From positions 1 to 48,675 of the forward strand of contig CALGZA010000020.1 of NCBI GenBank assembly GCA_937934595.1: 48,675 nucleotides of DNA, in the 5' to 3' direction. A program made the translations under genes and the position numbers. Positions 35,249 through 45,832 of this stretch are shown in pieces. The notes under the pieces were generated by a model. The model had not been told where the DNA came from, ran no database searches, and was given only the letters and a program-made list of their open reading frames with translations. Origin of the DNA: an uncultured Verrucomicrobiales bacterium. Its GTDB lineage: Bacteria; Verrucomicrobiota; Verrucomicrobiia; Verrucomicrobiales; Akkermansiaceae. Numbering within the stretch: position 1 is the first letter of the stretch; every line of letters starts with the position of its first letter.

Positions 35249-36610
35249 ATGTATCCTAACATGTGGAAAGGCAGATTCGCTCAAGCAACAGCAGATTTAG
35301 TACAACAATACGGAGAATCCATCTCTTACGATTGGAGACTCTATAAGCACGATATCGCAGGATCCATCGCTCATGCTCGCGCGCAAGTCAAAGCAGAGCT
35401 CCTCACAGAGGATGAATTCCTACAAATAGAATCAGGCCTACGTTCCATCGAAAAAGACATAGATAATGGTAACTTCCATTTCTCCATCGAGCTAGAAGAC
35501 ATTCACATGAATATCGAGGCCGAACTCACCAACCGAATCGGCGCAGCTGGCGGAAAACTCCACACAGCCCGCTCACGTAACGATCAAGTAGCCACAGACA
35601 CCAGACTCTACTGCCGCGAGCAAATCAACATCATCTCTTCTCACCTTAAAGATCTTCAAAAAGCCCTCCTAGACAAAGCTGAGCAATACGCAGAAGCTCT
35701 CATCCCCGGATACACCCACCTCCAAAGAGGACAACCAGTCACAGTCGGTCATCATCTGCTCGCATACGTTGAAATGCTCGCTCGCGACATAGATCGCCTA
35801 AACGATGCAAAAAAACGCGTAAACATATCACCTCTAGGATCAGGTGCTCTTGCCGGATCAACGATAAATCTCGACAGAAATCAAATCGCCGCAGAACTAG
35901 GCTTCGACAGCATCACCACCAATTCCATGGACGCCATCTCAGACCGAGACTACATCATGGAACTCTTATTCGCCTTCGCCCTCATAGGAACCCACCTATC
36001 CAGACTATCAGAAGACCTCATACTCTGGTGCTCCAGCGAATTCGCCTTCGCCTCACTTAGCGATGCCCACACCACCGGATCATCACTAATGCCGCAAAAG
36101 AAAAACCCAGATGTTTGTGAAATAACCAGAGGCAAAACAGGCAGACTCTACGGTAATCTCGTGTCTCTCCTCACATCAGCAAAAGGCCTCCCACTCACTT
36201 ACAACAGAGACCTTCAGGAAGACAAAGAGCCTCTTTTTGACTCTATAGACACACTCATCATCGCACTCAGCGTAAACACCGAAATGATAGCTGACATGAC
36301 CATCAATGTAGAAACCTGTGAAGCAGCCGCCAGTGACCCACTCCTCTTAGCCACAGACTTAGCTGATTACCTCGTCAAAAATGGCGTCCCATTTCGCAGC
36401 GCTCACGAACTCGTAGGCAAAGCAGTTGCCCTAAGCGTCCAGACTTCAACACCACTAGATCAACTTGACCTCACCCAAATCTCTAGTCACTATGGCGCTG
36501 ACGCCAATGACGTATTCAACCTCCAGACAGCTCTCGCCTCCAGAACCAACGTAGGCGCTCCCAGCACTCAAAATGTGAAAGATCAAATTTCTCGCTGGCG
36601 TAACATATAA
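35249..36610 (+). CDS. argH: Argininosuccinate lyase
   Basis: The last step of arginine synthesis: argininosuccinate to arginine and fumarate. The frame opens with GTG at 35225, but ATG at 35249 (MYPNMWKGRFAQATADL) gives the usual length of about 453 residues. Family marks are SRNDQVATDTRL, YTHLQRGQPVTVGHHLLAY and the signature GSSLMPQKKNPD. No other arg genes are near. No Shine-Dalgarno sequence helps choose the start. Confidence 0.96.
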   Translation: MYPNMWKGRFAQATADLVQQYGESISYDWRLYKHDIAGSIAHARAQVKAELLTEDEFLQIESGLRSIEKDIDNGNFHFSIELEDIHMNIEAELTNRIGAAGGKLHTARSRNDQVATDTRLYCREQINIISSHLKDLQKALLDKAEQYAEALIPGYTHLQRGQPVTVGHHLLAYVEMLARDIDRLNDAKKRVNISPLGSGALAGSTINLDRNQIAAELGFDSITTNSMDAISDRDYIMELLFAFALIGTHLSRLSEDLILWCSSEFAFASLSDAHTTGSSLMPQKKNPDVCEITRGKTGRLYGNLVSLLTSAKGLPLTYNRDLQEDKEPLFDSIDTLIIALSVNTEMIADMTINVETCEAAASDPLLLATDLADYLVKNGVPFRSAHELVGKAVALSVQTSTPLDQLDLTQISSHYGADANDVFNLQTALASRTNVGAPSTQNVKDQISRWRNI

Positions 36611-36648
36611 TATCACCAACCACTAAGAACCAATTAATCAACAAACAT

Positions 36649-37869
36649 ATGAGCGATCAAGCATGGCACTTCATAGATAGATCCGGCACTCTACACGGGC
36701 CAATCACCATACCCCAGCTCCAGTCACTCGTTGCTAGTGGTGACATAACCACAGATACACAAGTCTGGACAGATGCACTCGGCGACAACTGGATCCCAGC
36801 AGCTAACGTTGAAGGATTATTTGCACCAGCAGCTCCTTCTACTCCACCACCTCCTCCCGCCCCACCAGCTGCCCCTCATCTATCTAGTGGCCTAGCCTCA
36901 CCTGCCCATCAAGCACCCCCACAGCCAGGTCTCATCACCCCAGGTAGCAACCCCTCTACTCCTACCTCACAGATCCAAAGCCATACCCCCCCAACTTCAA
37001 GCTTTGCCCCACAATTTCAAGCGGCAAACGCCCAAGTCGCAACAACCCCATCACCCCCCACTTCACCACTCATAACAGGTGGACCAACCACTCAGTTTTT
37101 AGCAGGCGCTAAACCAAAAACACCACCTCAACAAGCACCCGCCTCACCACTGCTAAACACCTCAAACCAACCTACACTCCTAGCTGGCACTCAACCAAAC
37201 CTTGCAAGCCCACAACCAAGCCCTAACCCATACCAAAGCACAGCTGCACCTCATTCATCTCCTGCACCAACTCAACCTACAGGCGAAGAAATATACCCAG
37301 CCACTATAAAAAAAGGCGGCAGCCTCGGCTTTTGGGCCATGCTCATAATCGGCGGCTCACTAACCATCATTCTAGGTTACCTCATTCTAGGCGTTAAGCT
37401 TGTCGACATCGCAAACCCCGAAAACCTTCCACAAGGTGCCACTCTATACATTGGAGGTGGCATCATACTCATCGGAATCGGCTGTATTATCGCTGCCGCA
37501 ATAGTCCCCTACGTCTACCTCTACCGAGCCTGGAAATGCCTCCAACCCGGCGGCGCAAAAATATCCGCCGGCCTAGCTGTAGGACTCCTCTTCATTCCCC
37601 TATTTAATATATTCTGGCTATTTAAAGCCATTGGCGGACTCCCTAAACAATGGAACAACATCACAGCATCCTACCAAAACACCAGACACTCACCTAAACT
37701 AACCATGACCGTAGCCATGCTACTCATCTTCATTCCCTTCATCGGAATCATCATGTGGCTAGCTCAAATCACAAAAGCGCTCAACTTCATGGCCGCGCTC
37801 CACACACAACAATCAAAACCACCAGGCGCCGCCATATCAGCACTCGGAGCACCACCCAAGCTCTACTAA
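36649..37869 (+). CDS. GYF_2-domain membrane protein with long proline-rich linker
   Basis: The 406-residue product begins with a GYF_2 domain (WHFIDRSGTLHGPITIPQLQSL... VWTDALGDNWIPA, residues about 4-55), a fold that binds proline-rich peptides. A low-complexity Pro/Ala/Thr/Ser/Gln linker spans about 62-215. Four hydrophobic segments follow (near 228, 262, 307 and 350) with WLFKAIGGLPKQWN between them. The linker could be a ligand of its own or another GYF domain. Function unknown. It lies between argH and leuS and has its own terminator. Confidence 0.8.
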   Translation: MSDQAWHFIDRSGTLHGPITIPQLQSLVASGDITTDTQVWTDALGDNWIPAANVEGLFAPAAPSTPPPPPAPPAAPHLSSGLASPAHQAPPQPGLITPGSNPSTPTSQIQSHTPPTSSFAPQFQAANAQVATTPSPPTSPLITGGPTTQFLAGAKPKTPPQQAPASPLLNTSNQPTLLAGTQPNLASPQPSPNPYQSTAAPHSSPAPTQPTGEEIYPATIKKGGSLGFWAMLIIGGSLTIILGYLILGVKLVDIANPENLPQGATLYIGGGIILIGIGCIIAAAIVPYVYLYRAWKCLQPGGAKISAGLAVGLLFIPLFNIFWLFKAIGGLPKQWNNITASYQNTRHSPKLTMTVAMLLIFIPFIGIIMWLAQITKALNFMAALHTQQSKPPGAAISALGAPPKLY

Positions 37870-37898
37870 CTCAATCCCAAAACTCCAGTAGTTTAACC

Positions 37899-37933
37899 AA
37901 ACCCTTAGCTTATTCAATCAAGCTAAGGGTTTT
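37899..37933 (+). terminator. Terminator after the GYF_2 gene
   Basis: A 13-base perfect stem (AAACCCTTAGCTT at 37899-37911 with its complement at 37920-37932) with an eight-base loop; the right arm ends in TTTT. Confidence 0.85.
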
Positions 37934-37978
37934 ACTTTTCATTCACCAAACTTTCACTACAGTCCACAAAAAATCACT

Positions 37979-40528
37979 ATGAAACCATTTCCATTCGACA
38001 CCTTTGAACCCAAATGGCAAGCCCATTGGGAAAACAACAAAACCTTCAAAGTCTCTAACCCAGGCGACCCAGACTTCGACGCATCTAAACCAAAATACTT
38101 CGTCCTAGACATGTTCCCCTACCCTTCCGGCGCTGGCCTACACGTCGGACACCCAGAAGGATACACCGCCACAGACATACTAGGACGCTTCAAACGCATG
38201 AATGGTCACAACGTCCTACACCCCATGGGATGGGACGCATTCGGACTCCCCGCTGAACAATACGCCATCAAAACAGGCCAGCACCCACGCGTCACAACTG
38301 AACAAAATCTAGACAACTTCAGACGCCAACTAAAATCCCTCGGATTCGGATACGACTGGGACAGAGAAATCAACACAACTGACCCAGAATACATCAAATG
38401 GACACAGTGGATCTTTATCCAACTCTATAATTCATACTTCTGCGAAATAGACAAAAAAGCCAAACCCATCTCCCAGCTAGAAGCAAAAGGGCTTAGCCAA
38501 GACGATATCAACGAGCAACGCCTCGCATTCATCTCCGAAGCACCAGTCAACTGGTCTCCAGACCTAGGAACCGTCCTAGCAAACGAAGAAGTAGAAGAAT
38601 GGAAAGCTAAAGGCCACACCGTAGAACGCCGCCCACTCAAACAATGGATGCTACGCATCACAAAATACTCACAACGCCTCATCGATGACCTAGCCCCTCT
38701 AGACTGGCCAGAATCAATCAAACTACTCCAAACCAACTGGATCGGAAAATCCACAGGAGCAGAAGTAAATTTCGACCTCAACGGAAACCAAGTCACCGTC
38801 TTCACCACAAGACCAGACACCCTATTCGGCGCCACCTACATGGTCCTAGCTCCTGAACATCAACTCGTCTCAGAAATCACCTCCACTGACCAAAGTGATG
38901 AAGTCCAAGCATACATCAAAACCTGCGCATCCAAGTCAGACATGGAACGCGGCGAAATGAATAAAGACAAATCCGGCATCTTCACTGGCGCCTATGCCAC
39001 CAACCCAGTAAACGGAGAAAAAATCCCAGTCTGGATCGCAGACTACGTCATGATGGGATACGGCACCGGCGCCATCATGGCAGTCCCAGCTCACGATGAA
39101 AGAGACTACGAGTTCGCAGTAAAATTCAACCTCCCCATCCTCCAAGTCGTAGATCCAAATGATGACTCAAAATGGCAAGGCTACACAGGTAACGGAAAAT
39201 CAATAAACTCCGGATTCCTAGACGGCATGAATACCAAAGACGCCAAACAAGCCATCACCAAATGGCTAATCGATAACAACAAAGGCAAACCACAAACAAA
39301 CTTCAAATTACGTGACTGGCTATTCTCGCGTCAGCGCTACTGGGGTGAACCATTCCCCATCATCTGGGAAAACGGTAAACACACAACCATCCCCGAATCC
39401 GAACTACCTCTCCTCCAGCCAGAACTAGAAGACTTCAAACCAACAGGTGACCCAAGAGGACCACTAGTAAAAGCAACAGAATGGATCAAATACAGCGAGA
39501 CCGCTGAACGCGAAACCAACACCATGCCACAATGGGCCGGCTCATGCTGGTACTACCTGCGCTACTGTGACCCAAACAACAAAGACAGATTCATCTCCAA
39601 AGAAGCCGAAGAATATTGGAGCAGTGACAGCGCTACTGTAGACCTCTACGTAGGCGGCACAGAACACGCCGTCCTCCACCTACTCTACGCTCGCTTCTGG
39701 CATAAAGTCATGTTCGACCTCGGACACCTCACCACCAACGAACCATTCAAAAAACTTGTAAACCAAGGACTCATCCTCGGGGAAGACGGACAAAAAATGT
39801 CCAAATCACTAGGCAACGTAGTAAGCCCAGATGACGTCGTAGACCAATACGGAGCTGACTCACTACGCCTCTATGAAATGTTCATGGGCCCACTCACACA
39901 AGTAAAACCATGGCAGATGAAAGGAGTAGAAGGAGTATCTCGCTTCCTCGCCAAAGTCTGGAGAGTCGCCATGATGCAGTCAGATGAAGGAAAATGGTCA
40001 CTCTCAGACAAAATATCAGACGAGCCACCTTCACACAAAGCACTACTCAAAGTCACCCATGAGACCATCAAAAAAGTCAGCGAAGACATCGAAAAAATGA
40101 GCTTCAACACAGCCATATCTCAAATGATGATCTGCACCAATGCCTTCACCAAAGCAGAAACCATCCCAGCTTCCCTTCTCCTAGACTTCCTCAAATGCCT
40201 TAACCCATTCGCACCACACATCACCGAAGAAATCCACCAGCACCTCAGCGAAGCATGCCCATCAGCAAAATGCTCCAGCAACAAAATCCTCAGTGACAGA
40301 AAATGGCCCACCTTCAATGAAGCATTCCTAATCGAATCAGAAGTCACCGTAGTCATTCAAGTAAACGGTAAACTCAGAGCAAAACTAACAGTCGCCAAAG
40401 ACATCAACAAAGAAGACATGGAAGCACTCGCCCTAGCAGACGAAAACGTCAAACAATTCACAGAAGGCAACACCATCAGAAAAGTAATCGTCATCCCAGG
40501 AAAACTCGTCAACATCGTCGCCAACTAA
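37979..40528 (+). CDS. leuS: Leucyl-tRNA synthetase
   Basis: An 849-residue class I synthetase. The HIGH motif appears as HVGH in [18 protein letters not shown] near residue 44-58, the editing CP1 domain includes [19 protein letters not shown], and KMSKS lies in [19 protein letters not shown] leucine-specific [14 protein letters not shown] segment is also present. Length and order are typical of bacterial LeuRS. The start is 46 bases after the GYF_2 terminator; no Shine-Dalgarno sequence. Confidence 0.97.
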   Translation: MKPFPFDTFEPKWQAHWENNKTFKVSNPGDPDFDASKPKYFVLDMFPYPSGAGLHVGHPEGYTATDILGRFKRMNGHNVLHPMGWDAFGLPAEQYAIKTGQHPRVTTEQNLDNFRRQLKSLGFGYDWDREINTTDPEYIKWTQWIFIQLYNSYFCEIDKKAKPISQLEAKGLSQDDINEQRLAFISEAPVNWSPDLGTVLANEEVEEWKAKGHTVERRPLKQWMLRITKYSQRLIDDLAPLDWPESIKLLQTNWIGKSTGAEVNFDLNGNQVTVFTTRPDTLFGATYMVLAPEHQLVSEITSTDQSDEVQAYIKTCASKSDMERGEMNKDKSGIFTGAYATNPVNGEKIPVWIADYVMMGYGTGAIMAVPAHDERDYEFAVKFNLPILQVVDPNDDSKWQGYTGNGKSINSGFLDGMNTKDAKQAITKWLIDNNKGKPQTNFKLRDWLFSRQRYWGEPFPIIWENGKHTTIPESELPLLQPELEDFKPTGDPRGPLVKATEWIKYSETAERETNTMPQWAGSCWYYLRYCDPNNKDRFISKEAEEYWSSDSATVDLYVGGTEHAVLHLLYARFWHKVMFDLGHLTTNEPFKKLVNQGLILGEDGQKMSKSLGNVVSPDDVVDQYGADSLRLYEMFMGPLTQVKPWQMKGVEGVSRFLAKVWRVAMMQSDEGKWSLSDKISDEPPSHKALLKVTHETIKKVSEDIEKMSFNTAISQMMICTNAFTKAETIPASLLLDFLKCLNPFAPHITEEIHQHLSEACPSAKCSSNKILSDRKWPTFNEAFLIESEVTVVIQVNGKLRAKLTVAKDINKEDMEALALADENVKQFTEGNTIRKVIVIPGKLVNIVAN

Positions 40529-40578
40529 GCCAGAAACAAGCCTAGCCCATCACCAACCCAAAAAAAACACCCACCCAC

Positions 40579-41589
40579 ATGACCAGTCATCTCACAAACT
40601 CTGATCAGCCACTCAGAAAGATCGACTGCCATGTCCACATCGTGGGTGATGGATCATCCGGCAGTAAATGCTGGTTCAACCTACCTAGCATCTGGAAAAA
40701 ATTCCTCGGAAAACTCATGATCAAAGGCGTCGGCCTACCCACATCCGCCCTAAAATCAGGACTCGACGAACTCTTCGCTGAAAACCTCCTACAAAACATT
40801 AAATCAAGCGAAATAGATGCCGCCGTCATCCTCGCCCAAGACATCCCCTACTCTCAAACAGGCGAAAAAATGGACAGTGAAGCTCAGTTCTACGTCCCTA
40901 ACGAATACGTAGCCAAACTCGCACAAAAACACAAAGAATTCATCCCAGCATGCTCCATTCACCCAGGTAGACCAGACGCACTAGAAGAACTCGAGAAATG
41001 CATCGAAGCCAAAATGCCAGTCCTCAAGCTCCTCCCAAACTGCCTCAACATCGACTACATGGATAAAAAATACACCCCATTCTGGCAGCGTATGGCTGAA
41101 GCAGGAATCATCCTACTCACCCACACAGGCGGAGAAATGACAGTCAAAGTCTACGACCCAAGCTTCGGTGACCCCAAAAAACTCCAAAGACTACTCGACT
41201 GCGGAGTCACCGCCATCGCCGCACACTCCGCCGGCCGCAGCGCCCTATTCGACAGCGACTGGACCAGTGACCTAATAAACCTATTTAAAAAATACCCAAA
41301 CCTCTACGCCGATAACAGCGCACTCTGCAGCATCAACCGCGCACGCACACTCAAACACATCCTCCCAGAAGACATTCAGCCACGCATCATCCACGGCAGC
41401 GACTACCCAGTCCCCGTCTCAGGCCTTGGCCCCATGATCATGCGTCATCTCTCCTGGAATCAATTCCGAACCAGCTCCAAAATAAACAACATCATCCAAA
41501 GAGACTACCAACTCAAAAAAAACATCGGCTTCCATAACCACACATTCACCAGAATGGACCAACTACTAAAAAAGAACACCTCCAAATAA
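40579..41589 (+). CDS. Amidohydrolase-family (amidohydrolase_2 type) metal-dependent hydrolase
   Basis: A 336-residue TIM-barrel hydrolase or decarboxylase-like protein. The first metal motif is IDCHVHIVGDG (His18, His20), later metal/active residues lie in LLTHTGGE, IAAHSAGRS and the Asp of IIHGSDYPVPV near 275-285. The arrangement matches amidohydrolase_2 proteins acting on cyclic or aromatic acids, but the substrate cannot be told. It follows leuS by 50 bases and may be read through from it. Confidence 0.85.
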   Translation: MTSHLTNSDQPLRKIDCHVHIVGDGSSGSKCWFNLPSIWKKFLGKLMIKGVGLPTSALKSGLDELFAENLLQNIKSSEIDAAVILAQDIPYSQTGEKMDSEAQFYVPNEYVAKLAQKHKEFIPACSIHPGRPDALEELEKCIEAKMPVLKLLPNCLNIDYMDKKYTPFWQRMAEAGIILLTHTGGEMTVKVYDPSFGDPKKLQRLLDCGVTAIAAHSAGRSALFDSDWTSDLINLFKKYPNLYADNSALCSINRARTLKHILPEDIQPRIIHGSDYPVPVSGLGPMIMRHLSWNQFRTSSKINNIIQRDYQLKKNIGFHNHTFTRMDQLLKKNTSK

Positions 41590-41596
41590 CCAAGAA

Positions 41597-42706
41597 CTAA
41601 AAAAGAGCACCTATAAGACTCAAACTCTTCGCCCCAGGTAAAACAGACAAATCCATCTGATTCATCGTATAAGCAAACGAAACCCCAGAATCAGGATCAC
41701 CAAAAGCATGACTCCCACCAGCACCAGGGTGACCAAACGCAGCCTTAGAAACACCATAATGGCTCCTCAACTTCTCCCCATCATCACCTAAAGGATCCTT
41801 CTGAAAACCACAGCTAAAATGCGTAGGAGTGCACAGCACCCTATCCTCACCCATCACCTGACTCTCCATCATCCACCCCCTCACATCATCAGAAAAACAA
41901 CCCACCCTCCCTATACAAGCTTGATAAAACTTAGCCAGCGCACCCGCAGTAGACACCCCACCCATAGAAGGCAATGAAGCGCGCCATGCCCTTCCCGTAT
42001 TCATCTCATGCACCGCATGCAACCCCTTAGGTGAACTAAACGCCTTCCTCACAAGACTCCCAGGCTGATTAAATTCCCTATAAAAACCACTCTCCATCTC
42101 AGACCTATCTGACTTCCCAGGATAAAGCCTCGCCACCCTCCCAAACTCAACCTCAGGAAGACCTATCCATAAATCCAACCCCAATGGATCAGCCACCCTC
42201 TCACGCCACACATCCCCCAAAACCTCCCCACTCAACAACCGCACACACTTATCTAACAAAAAACCAAAAGTCCGCGGATGATAACCATGCCCATCACCAT
42301 ACCCCCAGTTTGCAGACTGGCTCTCCAACGCACCAATCACAGCATCAAAATCATACACATCCACCACCTCATCCAGCCCCGCCAAACCACACTGATGAGA
42401 CATCATCTCCCCAAAAGTAGCCTGCTCATTCGGAAAACCCTCCCACACCTGACAAACCCTAGAATCAGGAGTCAATCCATTCTCATCCAGCAACATCAAC
42501 AAAACCGCAGCCGCCGGCCCCTTAGTCGCTGAATAAATAGGAACCAACGTCTCTACATCCCACACAGCCCCCTCAGACCTATCACACCAGCCATGCGCTA
42601 AATTCAATACAGACTCACCATCACGCCACACACTCAAAGATGCCCCCAACTCACCACGCTCACTAAAGTTCCGGTAAAACTCCTCCTCTATCATATCCAT
42701 ATCCAT
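41597..42706 (-). CDS. Serine hydrolase, class C beta-lactamase / family VIII esterase type
   Basis: A 369-residue protein with the nucleophile motif S-x-x-K at Ser59-Lys62 (YSATKG) and the second motif Tyr142 in GYHPRTFGFL, as in EstB-like esterases, where Y-x-N of beta-lactamases is replaced. A C-terminal HPGAGGSHAFGDPDSGVSFAYTMNQM supplies the third region. No signal peptide is seen, so a cytoplasmic esterase is more likely than a beta-lactamase. It is six bases downstream of the GTPase gene. Confidence 0.88.
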   Translation of the reverse strand: MDMDMIEEEFYRNFSERGELGASLSVWRDGESVLNLAHGWCDRSEGAVWDVETLVPIYSATKGPAAAVLLMLLDENGLTPDSRVCQVWEGFPNEQATFGEMMSHQCGLAGLDEVVDVYDFDAVIGALESQSANWGYGDGHGYHPRTFGFLLDKCVRLLSGEVLGDVWRERVADPLGLDLWIGLPEVEFGRVARLYPGKSDRSEMESGFYREFNQPGSLVRKAFSSPKGLHAVHEMNTGRAWRASLPSMGGVSTAGALAKFYQACIGRVGCFSDDVRGWMMESQVMGEDRVLCTPTHFSCGFQKDPLGDDGEKLRSHYGVSKAAFGHPGAGGSHAFGDPDSGVSFAYTMNQMDLSVLPGAKSLSLIGALF

Positions 42707-42712
42707 ATCCTT

Positions 42713-44407
42713 CTATAAATCCTGCTCAATAGCTCGTAACATCAAAAACAACTCATGCCACTCCTTCTGCTTAGGCTCTAAATCAGACTCCGCCTCCACT
42801 ATATAACGGCGTATATTCTCAAACATCGGAAAATAACCCGTATAAAAAACCCTCACACTATTACAATAATCACGACTAATCATCTCAGATAAATGCAACC
42901 TAGCATCCAAAACCGTATCCTTATAATCCTCAATAAGACCATCCTTAGTCTTCTTACCATACCATAACATCCACAAAACCAAAACCCCCGCCAAACCCAA
43001 CATCACAAAAGGTAACCGGCTCTTCAAATCATCATCAAAATATCCAATAAAACCCGCAAGCCCCACTAAACCCAAAACAATCATCAAAGCACGCTTCAAC
43101 ACCCTCTGCCGTGCTATCATCATCCTGTCTAACAAACGCCTCAACTTCAACAAATCCATCGCATGCCGCGTACTATCCACAACCTGTGCAGAAAACTCCC
43201 CCACCTTCTCACTAAAACCAGCCGCATCAAAATCAACCACATCTACCTCCATCTTACGCTGTAACTCAGGACGCATTATATTCCAGTTCTCCTCACACCT
43301 CCGTAACATCTTAAAACCTATCTCACTAGCCCTCAAACCCGCTGACTCACAAACCGACTCCTGTAAACACTTCTCAACTTCCACAGCACCATCACCACGC
43401 GTAAATAACGAAATCAACGTCCCTATCACCCCATTCTTCTGACGCGCATAATTCACCGTATCATCCACCTGATCAGCCACTGCACCACCTATCTTATTCA
43501 AATTCTCACGGGAACTCTTTACCTCCACATCTCTCGCACGGTCCACCTCCGCCTCCACAGCCTGCAAAACACGCTTATCACCCTGAAGAGCACGTGCCCG
43601 TGTCAAAATCGTCTCCTCTAACCTGTCTATAACTAACTTTGACCGATCATAAACCTCCCTCATCGCCCCCTCCCGCCTCTGACTCGTACTCAACAATCTA
43701 TCCAATGCAAGCTCAAGCTTCTCATACCCAGACGCAGCCCATAACTTCCCATCTACCCCACCACCAACCCTCGCATCAGCAGCCAAACTAGCAGAAACAC
43801 AATGCATCGGCAAAGCATGACCCACCCTCTGAATACACAAAGAACTCAAATGATCTAACAAAATCGCAACATCCTCCACAGGCCTCAAATCCACCTTCTG
43901 CAAGACAACACCACTCCGACTCCCCACCACCCCCCTCGTCTCCGTAACAAAATCCCAAGTCTTCGACGCCCAAGGATTCACAGAAGACACCACCCACAAA
44001 ACATAATCACAAGTCACCATCAGCTCCATCACCTTAGCCCGCTCCTCACCACTCAGCTCACCAATACCACGTGTATCTATCAGCTCCAACTCACCCAGAC
44101 CCACCACCCTACTATAACCCAAAAAAGAACTCTTCTTCTCAGATGAAAGAATCCGTGACCCATAAAGCTGGATCGCCTTCCCATCAGACATATCCAAATC
44201 CTCACCCACCAGCGCAGACAAACAAGACGTCTTACCAGACTCCTTATCACCACACACCATCACCCTAAAAGGACTCTCAAGAAACTCCTCCAGCAGCTCA
44301 TCCTCAAGCTCAGATGAATCACACCCCACACTAACAGCCAACCTATGAATCTTCTTAGATATAGCCCCCAGACTCTTCCTAGTCTCTAAATATTCCTCCC
44401 CCAACAT
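42713..44407 (-). CDS. Dynamin-like membrane GTPase
   Basis: A 564-residue GTPase with P-loop GDKESGKTS at 53-61, switch II DTRG at 111-114 and a guanine-recognition-like QKVD at 170-173. A long helical stalk (about 235-445) with many charged residues precedes a hairpin of two membrane segments (about 450-505: LMIVLGLVGLAGFIGYF and LPFVMLGLAGVLVLWML), then a short cytoplasmic helix. This fits bacterial dynamin-like proteins that remodel or survey membranes. It is co-transcribed with a polysaccharide deacetylase and a serine hydrolase, suggesting an envelope role. Confidence 0.82.
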   Translation of the reverse strand: MLGEEYLETRKSLGAISKKIHRLAVSVGCDSSELEDELLEEFLESPFRVMVCGDKESGKTSCLSALVGEDLDMSDGKAIQLYGSRILSSEKKSSFLGYSRVVGLGELELIDTRGIGELSGEERAKVMELMVTCDYVLWVVSSVNPWASKTWDFVTETRGVVGSRSGVVLQKVDLRPVEDVAILLDHLSSLCIQRVGHALPMHCVSASLAADARVGGGVDGKLWAASGYEKLELALDRLLSTSQRREGAMREVYDRSKLVIDRLEETILTRARALQGDKRVLQAVEAEVDRARDVEVKSSRENLNKIGGAVADQVDDTVNYARQKNGVIGTLISLFTRGDGAVEVEKCLQESVCESAGLRASEIGFKMLRRCEENWNIMRPELQRKMEVDVVDFDAAGFSEKVGEFSAQVVDSTRHAMDLLKLRRLLDRMMIARQRVLKRALMIVLGLVGLAGFIGYFDDDLKSRLPFVMLGLAGVLVLWMLWYGKKTKDGLIEDYKDTVLDARLHLSEMISRDYCNSVRVFYTGYFPMFENIRRYIVEAESDLEPKQKEWHELFLMLRAIEQDL

Positions 44408-44412
44408 AAAAA

Positions 44413-45264
44413 TTACAACCCTCTATTCTTCATCGAAATAAGCTGAGAAACAGTCACAAACTTATAACCCTGCCTCAACAAAGAATCAACCGTAGTAGGC
44501 ACAGCATCCACAGAAGACTTATGCAAATCATGAAGCAAAATAATAGACCCATTTTTCGTCTTGCTCAAGATCCTATTCCTTATCACCGAAGTCCCCGGCT
44601 TCTTCCAGTCCTCAGGATCCACATCCCATAAAATAGTCGGATAACCATACTCACGGAAAATCCACTCCCTCTGACTCGTCCGCAACGCGCCATAAGGAGG
44701 ACGCATCGTACGCGGCTTCACACCAGTTGCCGCCACTATCGCATCACGCGTCTTGTCCAACTCCCAGCGAATCTTCGAATTACTCATCCCCGTCAGCTTC
44801 CCATGAGTCCATGTATGATTACCCACCTCATGACCCTCAGCCACCATCCTTCTTGTCAACGCCTTATTACGCTGAACCCTCTCACCCAAAACATAAAAAG
44901 TCGCCTTAATATTCCTCCGCTTCAACATATCCAATAAACGCGTAGTATTAGACGCCACAGGACCATCATCAAAAGTCAACGCCACATAACGACCTCGGGA
45001 TGAACCCCTAGACCACGTCACCTGATTACTACCAGATATATCACTAGGTAAACTATTCGCTGGATTAAGCGGAGCAGGACGCTTCACTGTCGGTGCCACA
45101 TACCTTGTATTCTGAGGAACCAGAATAGGCGCCTTCACTACCGGAGCAACAACAGGAACCGGCACTGGAGCTGCAGCACTACCCAGCCTATACCCATTGC
45201 TACAGTTTGATAACAACGCTAACATGCTAACCGCCGCTAATATCCTACAGAAGGTGAATCTCAT
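44413..45264 (-). CDS. Polysaccharide deacetylase (NodB) lipoprotein
   Basis: A 283-residue carbohydrate esterase family 4 enzyme. An N-terminal lipobox (LLSNC, Cys21) and a Pro/Val-rich linker lead to the NodB domain from about 90: TFDDGP with catalytic Asp and metal Asp (99-100), metal histidines in GNHTWTHGKLT (150, 154), RPPYGALR, and DVDPEDWKKPG followed by LLHDLH. It probably removes acetyl groups from peptidoglycan or another envelope glycan. First gene of a three-gene minus-strand operon. Confidence 0.93.
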   Translation of the reverse strand: MRFTFCRILAAVSMLALLSNCSNGYRLGSAAAPVPVPVVAPVVKAPILVPQNTRYVAPTVKRPAPLNPANSLPSDISGSNQVTWSRGSSRGRYVALTFDDGPVASNTTRLLDMLKRRNIKATFYVLGERVQRNKALTRRMVAEGHEVGNHTWTHGKLTGMSNSKIRWELDKTRDAIVAATGVKPRTMRPPYGALRTSQREWIFREYGYPTILWDVDPEDWKKPGTSVIRNRILSKTKNGSIILLHDLHKSSVDAVPTTVDSLLRQGYKFVTVSQLISMKNRGL

Positions 45265-45377
45265 GTCATAGATTTAAACCAATACAATCTACGTGTCACG
45301 GATTTAAAAACAAAAAAACCAGCAAAAGCCACAAACAGAAATAACCCATCCCCAATCCAAAAATAATACACAACCCA

Positions 45378-45596
45378 CTCATACCATTTGAACTGTTAGA
45401 ATGGATTGATAACATCACAAGATAGCAAGAGTAGCAAGGCAAGAGGAAAACGAATAGTAAACTATGCAACTGACGAATAACGAAGCTAATCTTGATATAT
45501 TGTTTTGCACTTCAAAAAATCAGCTCTGCTGCTGTTTCCAATTTTATTGAAACTACTATCAACCCAGAATAACTGTGAAAATGCTATCAATAACCC
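45378..45596 (+). repeat. 219-bp dispersed repeat, copy B
   Basis: The second copy of the segment found at the serS 3' end (27824-28042), same orientation, about 90% identical by hand count. Here it lies in a gene-free interval. Comparing the two copies fixes the boundaries: identity starts at CTCAT and stops after AACCC, and the flanking bases are unrelated. Confidence 0.85.
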
Positions 45597-45832
45597 ATAA
45601 CCAAAAAGCCAAAGACCCCACAGTATAAAACAACAATGGCTCTGACACATTGAAACCGCCACGCTAAACTACCAACCACATCCACGTAGCCACCCCACAG
45701 CCCCACACCCTAAACAAATCCGCATAACCACTGGTAAGGGATGACAACCAGAACCCATCACCTACCCTATTCTACATTTAGATTCAGTTTCACCTAGTCC
45801 TTTCATATTAGCTAAATAAAACCAGTAATTAT
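45597..45832. other. Gene-free spacer at the border of the accessory island
   Basis: No coding frame or structure is supported. Plus-strand C excess is strong up to about 45.75 kb and fades beyond it, which marks the boundary between ordinary chromosome and the less skewed island. Confidence 0.4.
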
